This document shows, in pieces, positions 7,831-14,112 of a stretch of DNA of 15,417 bases; the first letter of the stretch is position 1, and the number at the start of each line of letters is the position of its first letter. The notes under the pieces are model-generated. The model had not been told where the DNA came from. It did no database searches and was given only the letters and a program-made list of their open reading frames with translations. The stretch is from Spirochaetaceae bacterium. GTDB lineage: Bacteria; Spirochaetota; Spirochaetia; Treponematales; Breznakiellaceae. The stretch spans positions 1 to 15,417 of the forward strand of contig JAITXS010000075.1 in NCBI GenBank assembly GCA_031284645.1, given 5' to 3'. A program made the position numbers and the translations under genes.

Positions 7831-8035
7831 TATCTTTTTTGTCTGCGGAATTTTTCTCTTTGAGTCAAGGCTATACCGAACAACGGGTTTTTTGCGTTTT
7901 TACGTAGAAGATCTGTTTTTTTGTGTGTTCTGTACCGGAAAGTTCTTCTTTTTTTTAGAAAGTTTTCTTATTTGATCCATGATGCCATCAGGAATGGCAG
8001 AGACAGGTTTCAAAATGAGAATTGCGGTACATCAC

Positions 8036-8064
8036 TTGAGAGATATACGGATTTCTCTTATCAT
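8036..8064 (+). promoter_or_regulatory. Strong promoter placing the start site almost on ATG 8074
   Basis: TTGAGA (8036-8041, 5/6 to consensus), exactly 17 nt, then TATCAT (8059-8064, 5/6). The expected transcript start, about 7 nt downstream, is near 8070-8072, only 2-4 nt before ATG 8074. No Shine-Dalgarno precedes that ATG. This supports 8074 as the start and suggests a nearly leaderless mRNA. Confidence 0.55.
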
Positions 8065-8073
8065 TTACAAACC

Positions 8074-10101
8074 ATGACGCAGGAACAAGAAGAGGCTCTT
8101 TACGATTTTCTAAGTGGAAGGATTGAGCCGTTTACTCTTAAAGAAATTACATCGGCGATTCGCGCACGGGATGTATGCCGCTTCGGACGGCTGTCCTCTG
8201 ATATTGTCCGTCTTATCACTACTCACCGGCTTGCTTTTGAGATAGGGAATCACAAGTGGATTACCCGACACGGGTATTTCCGCACATCCCGTTTTGTTAT
8301 TTCACCAAGCCGAGTTGAACTTTTAAATGGTATTCTTGTCCCGGGACACCGCTGTCTTCCCTTTGCTAATCCGAATTTCCTGCCCAATGAATATAAATTC
8401 ACGTGGAACGGCAGTGAAATCTTATACGGTAATACAGAAGCGGATCCTGAGGATCTCTATCCCTATTATTCGATTTTCGGCGAAGAATTTGCTCCTCAGT
8501 ATATTGCACAGGAAAATCCTGAAAATGAAAATGCTTTTAACGCAGACCCCTATGAAGACCCTCTTGAAGTTTCTATCAAAACGCTTGATATGCGGCATTT
8601 TTACCGAGAGACCGGCTTTGTACCCGGGGACAGGATTGTTGTCAGTGTAAGCGACTGGGAGAATTCTGTTTTTTCTTTTGAACGTGTATCTAAAGACGCG
8701 TGGGACGAGGCTGCGCTGCAAGAATGGCTGAACGCCGCAGAGGAAGGTTTTAGAAAATCTTTTGAGACACTGGGGGTTGAGTGTACAACAGAAGAGCAGG
8801 TGGCTTGGGCATATTTTTACGGGGGAGCGCGGCTTTGTGATGTACCGGCGTATTCTCTTGAGGATTTCCTTTATAAAAAAACAGATAAAATCGAAACGGC
8901 CTTATTTGGTATTGAGTCGCGATTTTGGTATGCCGGAAAGGAAATTTCCGATTTTAAGGAACTGCACGGTATCCATACGCAAAGTGACGAAACATCCCTT
9001 GAATCCATGCTTTTTAAAAACAAGATCCCGATTTCCGAATATGTTGTGCAATCCTATGTCCATGACGCGCTTTTCCGTAATGATACGGATATTGGCGCTT
9101 TGCTTAAGCGGATTGTGCCCCCGTCAGTAAAAATAAGTAAATGGGACTTTGAAATGCTTGCCGCATATATTATCGAGACTTTTGATGAACTTGGAAAAGC
9201 ATATTCGTTTTTTGCGGATCAGAAAGCAGGCCCTGTCCGGCAGCGGGTTGCCGAGCTGCATACCGCGGTTATTGAGCTTTCTGCGCGGCTTGAAAAAGGC
9301 GAGATCGATCCGCTATGGCTGCCTAAACACGCGTTTATTATCCTTTCGCAAATCCAGCATCATGCGGCGATGATTTTGGAAAATCTTGACGTTGATGAGG
9401 CTCCCGAGAAAAACGAGCTTGACGCGATTGATAACTCTTTGGAAAGTATGTGCGATACCTTTGACGATATAAAAGAGATGATAGACAAGTCACTGGATAA
9501 TTACCGGCGCAGTAATATTACTTTGGTGAAACCTGATTCCACGCCGGAGCTTGCTTGGCGAGTCATCCAGATAAGTATCGGGGGAAGCGACGTGTGGCGG
9601 CGTCTTGTTATTCCGCCCCGGATTAAACTCCTTGAGTTACACGCTTTTATTCAATCTCTTTTTGAATGGCATGAGCTATATCCGCATCGTTTTATTATTG
9701 AAGGGAAACAAAAACCAAAGGAACTATGGGATAAGCATGATAATATCAAAGAAACAGCTCCTCTTTCCGACTTAATCGGATCGGGTTTTTCCGAATTTGT
9801 ATATGAATACGGCGAACACTGGACAATAAAGATCATGATCCTTGCGGCGCATAACGCGATTGAAGGTGAAAAAGTGCATTGTGTCGCAGGAGAAAACGCC
9901 GCACCTCCTGAAAAAATTGAAGGGCCTCTGCGTTTCAGGCGTTTTATCGCCGCGCTTGAATCAAATAACAAGGCAGAACGGGAAGACGCATACGCAAATC
10001 TTGGGGCGGATTTTAAAGCCGCTGCATTTAATATGCAGGATTGTAACCTGAATATAGAAAAAATTGCTGATAAATTGGGATGTACCGATGCAAAAACATA
10101 A
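8074..10101 (+). CDS. Large protein with C-terminal plasmid pRiA4b ORF-3-like domain
   Basis: The 675-residue product ends in a recognisable pRiA4b ORF-3-like domain (about 494-655): WRVIQISIGGSDVWRRLVIP, LLELHAFIQSLFEW, then EYGEHWTIKIMI and a GENAAPPEKIEG loop, matching the family pattern of WRR, LHxxIQ, YxxGDxW and GExxxPPED. The aspartate of the usual GDxW is absent (GEHW). The first ~75 residues could be a winged helix (FTLKEITSAIR, then ITTHRLAFEIGNHKWI), followed by a domain with ILVPGHRCLPFANPNFLP that I cannot name. Residues 360-480 are helical and acidic. No signal peptide or membrane span is visible, so a cytoplasmic location is likely; function unknown. A longer frame opens at 7921, but its extra 51 residues are low-complexity and upstream of the promoter. 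The stop overlaps argH. Confidence 0.75.
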   Translation: MTQEQEEALYDFLSGRIEPFTLKEITSAIRARDVCRFGRLSSDIVRLITTHRLAFEIGNHKWITRHGYFRTSRFVISPSRVELLNGILVPGHRCLPFANPNFLPNEYKFTWNGSEILYGNTEADPEDLYPYYSIFGEEFAPQYIAQENPENENAFNADPYEDPLEVSIKTLDMRHFYRETGFVPGDRIVVSVSDWENSVFSFERVSKDAWDEAALQEWLNAAEEGFRKSFETLGVECTTEEQVAWAYFYGGARLCDVPAYSLEDFLYKKTDKIETALFGIESRFWYAGKEISDFKELHGIHTQSDETSLESMLFKNKIPISEYVVQSYVHDALFRNDTDIGALLKRIVPPSVKISKWDFEMLAAYIIETFDELGKAYSFFADQKAGPVRQRVAELHTAVIELSARLEKGEIDPLWLPKHAFIILSQIQHHAAMILENLDVDEAPEKNELDAIDNSLESMCDTFDDIKEMIDKSLDNYRRSNITLVKPDSTPELAWRVIQISIGGSDVWRRLVIPPRIKLLELHAFIQSLFEWHELYPHRFIIEGKQKPKELWDKHDNIKETAPLSDLIGSGFSEFVYEYGEHWTIKIMILAAHNAIEGEKVHCVAGENAAPPEKIEGPLRFRRFIAALESNNKAEREDAYANLGADFKAAAFNMQDCNLNIEKIADKLGCTDAKT

Positions 10102-11509
10102 CGAACACTCTGAATCTGAAAAAGAAAGCGCGGTAAAATCCGTGCTCTGGGCCGGACGACTTGAGGAAAAACCATCGGAGATTGCGTTTAAATTTCAAGC
10201 GTCAATCAAGGTTGACAAGCGTTTTGTCCTTGAAGATATTGCCGGAAGCCGCGCTCATGTTGTTATGCTCGGCAAAGAGGGGATAATCCCGCCGGATGCG
10301 GCGGAAAAAATCGATCAGGAACTTGGGAAAATCGCAGATGAAATAAAAAGCGGTCTTTTGTCTGTTGACGAGTCTTTTGAGGATATTCATTCTTTTATCG
10401 AAAGCCTTTTAACCGAGCGCCTTGGGGATCTGGGGCGTATGGTACACGCCGGACGGAGCCGTAATGATCAGGTTGCGCTGGACTTTCGCCTGTATTTAAA
10501 ACACGCAGTATCAGACATGGAAGAGGCCATTATACACGCATTAAAAACACTGCTTGATCTGGCAGAGAAACATCTTGAAAGTATTATGCCCGGTTATACT
10601 CATCTACAGAGGGCGCAATGCGTCACGCTGGCCCATCATCTTGTTGCTTGGGCATCTGCGTTAAACCGCGATTTGGGACGTTTCAGAGATGCGCTTTGCC
10701 GTATGGACGAATCCCCGCTTGGCTCAGGCGCTCTTGCCGGATCGAGCCTGCCGCTTAATCGCGGGCTGACGGCCTCTGTCCTGGGGTTCAGCCGGCCAAC
10801 GCTTAACTCGATGGATAGTGTTTCCGACAGGGATTTTGCCCTTGAGCTTGCCGCGGCGTGTGCGATTACTCAAACACATCTTTCCCGCTTTTGCGAGGAT
10901 ATTGTGATCTGGTCAAGCGAAGAATTTAAGTTTATTGACTTAGCCGAAGCATGGAGTACCGGATCTTCGATTATGCCACAGAAAAAAAATCCTGATTTTG
11001 CAGAGCTTGTCAGAGCCAAGGCAGGACGCACCGCAGGCAATTTTATGACTCTTTTAATGATATTAAAGGGTCTGCCTTATGCGTACGGAAAAGATTTACA
11101 GGAAGACAAAGAGGCGCTTTTTGACAGTTTGGACACGGCGCAGAGCTGCCTTGGCATTTTCGCCGGCATGATACAAAGCGCACACTGGAATACGGAGCGT
11201 ATGGAATCGGCCTGTATCGGCGGATTTTTAGAGGCAACGGATGTCGCTGAATATCTTGTACAAAAGGGGCTTCCGTTCCGCAAAGCGCACGAGACAGCCG
11301 CATTCATTGTCCGTGATTGCATTGCCGCCGGTGAGCGCTCGGTCACAGAGCGCTCCCTTGATCAGTTAAAAGCGCGTTCAGATCTTTTTGAACAGGATAT
11401 CTATGAAAGGCTTCTTCCGCTTAACTGCGTAAAGGCGCGCAATCTTTCCGGAGGCCCGGCCCCGCAGGAAGTTCAGCGGCAAATCAAAGTCTTGCGATCC
11501 GCACTCTAA
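10088..11509 (+). CDS. argH: Argininosuccinate lyase
   Basis: The enzyme splits argininosuccinate into arginine and fumarate, the last step of arginine synthesis, in the cytoplasm. The 473-residue product begins LWAGRLEEKPSEIAFKFQAS, and has AGRSRNDQVA (121-130), MPGYTHLQRAQ (167-177), DSVSDRDF (243-250) and the fumarase-superfamily signature TGSSIMPQKKNPD (291-303), which holds the catalytic serine; TH (171-172) is the partner histidine region. Length is normal. ATG 10088 lies inside the preceding gene (14-nt overlap with its stop at 10101), with only a weak TTGGGA before it, so translation is probably coupled. An in-frame TTG at 10064 is a less likely start. No argG is in the window. Confidence 0.96.
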   Translation: MQKHNEHSESEKESAVKSVLWAGRLEEKPSEIAFKFQASIKVDKRFVLEDIAGSRAHVVMLGKEGIIPPDAAEKIDQELGKIADEIKSGLLSVDESFEDIHSFIESLLTERLGDLGRMVHAGRSRNDQVALDFRLYLKHAVSDMEEAIIHALKTLLDLAEKHLESIMPGYTHLQRAQCVTLAHHLVAWASALNRDLGRFRDALCRMDESPLGSGALAGSSLPLNRGLTASVLGFSRPTLNSMDSVSDRDFALELAAACAITQTHLSRFCEDIVIWSSEEFKFIDLAEAWSTGSSIMPQKKNPDFAELVRAKAGRTAGNFMTLLMILKGLPYAYGKDLQEDKEALFDSLDTAQSCLGIFAGMIQSAHWNTERMESACIGGFLEATDVAEYLVQKGLPFRKAHETAAFIVRDCIAAGERSVTERSLDQLKARSDLFEQDIYERLLPLNCVKARNLSGGPAPQEVQRQIKVLRSAL

Positions 11510-11551
11510 GCGGCGCACCTGCGTCTGTAGGGTCATTCAATGTTCAGGAAA

Positions 11552-11583
11552 AGACAAATACAGTGAATGTCGTTTATTTGTCT
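11552..11583. terminator. Bidirectional terminator between argH and EF-G
   Basis: AGACAAATA (11552-11560) and TATTTGTCT (11575-11583) form a 9-bp AT-rich stem with a 14-nt loop. On the + strand GTTTTCTTTTC follows; on the - strand TTTTCC follows. The right arm includes the EF-G stop codon. The stem is AT-rich, so strength is uncertain. Confidence 0.5.
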
Positions 11584-13625
11584 GTTTTCTTTTCAAAATG
11601 GGAAAATTCAAGTGAAAATGTCGCACGTCCCTGGCTTACCGAACGCAGGCTTGTCATAAAGCCGAACATCTTTGCCATAGGGGCAAAGGCTTTTACCTCG
11701 TCAACCGTGGTTTTTGATTCCATGCCGGATACCTGTCCGCCGCGCTGGGTAATTAAACTAATGCAATCACCCACGAATTCTTTCGGCGAAATGATATCAA
11801 CAGCCATAATCGGCTCCAGCAGGACAGGAGACGCTTTCCGGCACGCTTCGTCAAAGCCCATATTCGCGCAAGCCTCAAAAACAAATTCCGTGCCGCTAAG
11901 CTCGGAATACTCGATGCCGGTAAGCGTTACGCCAATATCAATACACGGATAGCCGAGTGCGATACCGGAACCAAACGCTCCCTTAATTCCCCGCTCAATT
12001 GCGTCAAAAATAACGTCCGGCGCTGCGGTTTTTTTTACTGTGTTGATATAACTGTTCCCGCTTCCGCGCGGCAAAGGCTCAACACGCAAGGTAATACCCG
12101 CTGTGTTTTCTTTACCGGCAATAACACGGGAAAACGTTTCATGATGTTCAATGACGGCGCTCACCGATTCACGATAAGTCACCTGCGGGTTGCCCACCCT
12201 GGCCTCAACTTTATACTCCTTGGTCATCCGCGTAACAAGAACATCAAGGTGAAGCTCTCCCATACCGGAGATGATAAGCTGTCCGGTCTCCTCGTTTTCG
12301 CGGGTGGTAAAGGTCGGATCTTCTTTTGAAAGAATCTCAAGGACTTCTTTAAGCCTGTCTCGTTGAGACATTGTTGTCGGTTCTATTGAAACGGAAATTA
12401 CCGGCTCGGGGAAGCGCATTTTTTCAAGAAGAAGCGGGACACCTTCGGTGCCGACTGTGTCGCCGGTTTGTGAGAGTTTTAAACCGATAAAGACGCCGAT
12501 ATCTCCGGCACAAAGACTTTCCAGCGGTTCGGATTTATTTGAATGCATCCTGAGTATCCTGTTGATCCGTTCGCGTTTCTTTTTACCAACATTAAAACAG
12601 GTCGATCCGGGCGTAAATTTTCCCGAATACATACGGATATACGAGAGGCTTCCTGATTCCCTATCATTTTGAATTTTAAAAACCAAACCAAGCGGCAGAC
12701 CCGAATCATTGCAGGGCACAGAAACATCCTCATCTTTTTTAAGATTGTGGGCGCTTGCCGGCGGCACTTCATCCGGTGCCGGAAGAAAATCAACAATGGC
12801 GTCAATCAAAGGCTGGACGCCGAAATTACGCCGCGAGGCTCCGCAGAGCATGGGAAGGATTTCTCGTTTTAACACGGCTTTCCGCAGCTCAGCTCGCAAT
12901 AAATCAGGCGGAATATCGCTGCCGGAAAGATAGAGCTCGGTAATTTTATCCGAAAGCACGGATACCGCATCAAGGAGTTTTTCCTGCCACTGTTTGGCAA
13001 GAGCGATGTTTTCCGGATTGATAGCTTTCCGTTCGATAATTTCGCCTTCCGGACCACTCCATGATATTTCCGTCATGTCAATCAAGTCGATAACAGCTTT
13101 TAATGTGTTTTCTTTTCCAATCGGGATTTGAATTGCCACAGGCAGTGCGCCAAGTTTTTCCCGAATATCGTCCAATACCGGAAAAAAGTCCGCGCCGACA
13201 CGATCCATCTTGTTTATATAACCGATGCAGGGGACTTTATAACGTTCAGCCTGCCTCCATACTGTTTCAGTCTGTGGTTCCACACCGCGCACTGCATCAA
13301 AAATCGCGATTGCGCCGTCCAAAACACGGAGGCTGCGCTCAACTTCAGCGGTAAAATCAACGTGTCCGGGCGTGTCAATGATATTTATCTGGAATTTCTC
13401 ATTTTTGTTTTCAAAAAGGCGCTGCCAATACGTGGTTGTCGCGGCGCTTTGAATCGTGATGCCCCGCTCCTGCTCCTGCTCCATCCAATCCATGATCGCT
13501 TCTCCGTCATCAACCTCGCCGATTTTGTGGCTTTTGCCGGTATAATAGAGAATTCTTTCGGTTGTTGTCGTTTTTCCGGCGTCTATATGCGCCATTATGC
13601 CGATATTGCGAATAGTTTTGAGCAT
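11574..13625 (-). CDS. fusA: Elongation factor G family GTPase, possibly a divergent or recycling-type paralogue
   Basis: The 683-residue protein has the full EF-G layout: AHIDAGKTT P-loop (12-20), switch I QEQERGITIQSAAT (50-63), DTPGH (84-88), NKMD (138-141), domain II (about 305-400), domain III, domain IV from about 480 (GNPQVTYRES) and domain V from about 599 (SPVLLEPIM). EF-G moves tRNA and mRNA on the ribosome and, with RRF, recycles ribosomes. IDDG/VDDG-type switch wording and IQSAA recall spirochaete and mitochondrial EF-Gs. The tip of domain IV reads GIEYSELSGTE (570-580) where standard EF-G has a YHDVDS-like loop; the conserved His is Ser574. Some spirochaetes have two EF-Gs, one for translocation and one for recycling; which this is cannot be settled here. 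No Shine-Dalgarno precedes the ATG, although the N-terminus is clearly right. Confidence 0.93.
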   Translation of the reverse strand: MLKTIRNIGIMAHIDAGKTTTTERILYYTGKSHKIGEVDDGEAIMDWMEQEQERGITIQSAATTTYWQRLFENKNEKFQINIIDTPGHVDFTAEVERSLRVLDGAIAIFDAVRGVEPQTETVWRQAERYKVPCIGYINKMDRVGADFFPVLDDIREKLGALPVAIQIPIGKENTLKAVIDLIDMTEISWSGPEGEIIERKAINPENIALAKQWQEKLLDAVSVLSDKITELYLSGSDIPPDLLRAELRKAVLKREILPMLCGASRRNFGVQPLIDAIVDFLPAPDEVPPASAHNLKKDEDVSVPCNDSGLPLGLVFKIQNDRESGSLSYIRMYSGKFTPGSTCFNVGKKKRERINRILRMHSNKSEPLESLCAGDIGVFIGLKLSQTGDTVGTEGVPLLLEKMRFPEPVISVSIEPTTMSQRDRLKEVLEILSKEDPTFTTRENEETGQLIISGMGELHLDVLVTRMTKEYKVEARVGNPQVTYRESVSAVIEHHETFSRVIAGKENTAGITLRVEPLPRGSGNSYINTVKKTAAPDVIFDAIERGIKGAFGSGIALGYPCIDIGVTLTGIEYSELSGTEFVFEACANMGFDEACRKASPVLLEPIMAVDIISPKEFVGDCISLITQRGGQVSGMESKTTVDEVKAFAPMAKMFGFMTSLRSVSQGRATFSLEFSHFEKKTDK

Positions 13626-13633
13626 ACATTTAT

Positions 13634-13642
13634 AGTATATCA
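13634..13642 (-). promoter_or_regulatory. Extended -10 promoter for the EF-G gene
   Basis: On the - strand TGATATACT (13642-13634) is an extended -10 element with no good -35. It ends 8 nt before the ATG, so transcription should begin within about 2 nt of the start codon. Confidence 0.45.
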
Positions 13643-13706
13643 GATACTTAAAAAGAAAAAGAGGATTTCAGAGACTTCAGCACATCTCGTTTTAAATATA
13701 TCTACC

Positions 13707-13852
13707 TTAGGGTCATGGGGTTTTGGGTATTGGGTATAGTTCTTACCAGAAAGTCCCTGCCATCCCAAACTTTCCTAACCCTTTGCTTCGGGGTATGGGA
13801 TAGCGGATGTCTGATGTTACTATACCCAATACCCTGAACCCCATACCCTTGC
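13707..13852. repeat. Palindromic TAGGG/CCCTA repeat, copy C
   Basis: The left arm 13715-13740 and right arm 13819-13844 are inverted copies matching at 24 of 26 positions. The left edge has four G3-G4 runs spaced by 4 nt (GGGTCATGGGG, TTTTGGG, TATTGGG), and the right arm has the same on the - strand. Between the arms is a core (13741-13769) identical over 29 nt with copy D, then an 18-nt shared block (13778-13795, ACCCTTTGCTTCGGGGTA) and GCGGATGTCT. No gene is inside. It lies about 80 bp upstream of the EF-G start codon. Confidence 0.85.
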
Positions 13853-13889
13853 TTTATTCTTGACCCACAACAAGCAGTAAGGATTTCAC

Positions 13890-13919
13890 CACGAAGGAAC
13901 ACAAAGGAACACGAAGGGG
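13890..13919. repeat. Three 10-bp tandem units
   Basis: CACGAAGGAA (13890-13899), CACAAAGGAA (13900-13909) and CACGAAGGGG (13910-13919) repeat with an exact 10-bp period between palindromes C and D. Similar ACCACGAAGG-type intergenic tracts are seen in other bacteria; the role is unknown. Confidence 0.7.
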
Positions 13920-13936
13920 CAAAATGGGGTCAAAGT

Positions 13937-14112
13937 AGGGTTATGGGTAATAGGGTAGAGGGTATAGCTCTTACCAGAAAGTCCCTGCCATCCCAAAACT
14001 CCTCTACCCTTTGCTTCGGGGTAGATGGTCGAAGCAGGGTAAGAGGAGCAAGGGGTCAGGGTAGCAGATGTCTAATCACTCCAATACCCTCTACCCATAA
14101 CCCTACTACCCT
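13937..14112. repeat. Palindromic TAGGG/CCCTA repeat, copy D
   Basis: The left arm AGGGTTATGGGTA (13937-13949) plus GAGGGTAT (13958-13965) pairs with the right arm 14083-14104, with an 8-nt insertion on the left. A second, inner stem joins 13999-14017 to 14031-14048 with only two single-base bulges. The core 13969-13997 is identical to copy C over 29 nt, and 14006-14023 equals its 18-nt block. Each arm has four G3 (or C3) runs with 4-5 nt loops. The right edge runs into the TAG stop of the adjacent gene. Confidence 0.85.

Noticed and set aside
7831..8035. Terminator or small RNA downstream of rpmB
   Set aside because: The DNA is T-rich but I found no stem longer than 4-5 bp next to a T-run, so there is no support beyond composition.
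7921..8073. 51-residue N-terminal extension of the pRiA4b-domain protein
   Set aside because: The extension is T-rich, has no ribosome binding site and contains the best promoter of the window; ATG 8074 begins the family-like sequence.
10064..10087. TTG start for argH
   Set aside because: ATG 10088 gives the usual ArgH N-terminal length; the TTG would lengthen the overlap with the preceding gene without a binding site.
13128..13739. 203-codon + strand open frame over the 5' end of the EF-G gene
   Set aside because: It is antisense to the conserved GTPase domain and ends in palindromic repeat DNA; no family resemblance.
13707..14112. CRISPR array or telomere
   Set aside because: The repeated units are inverted, not regularly spaced direct repeats with unique spacers, and no cas gene is present. 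The TAGGG-like tracts are flanked by normal genes on both sides, so this is not a replicon end.
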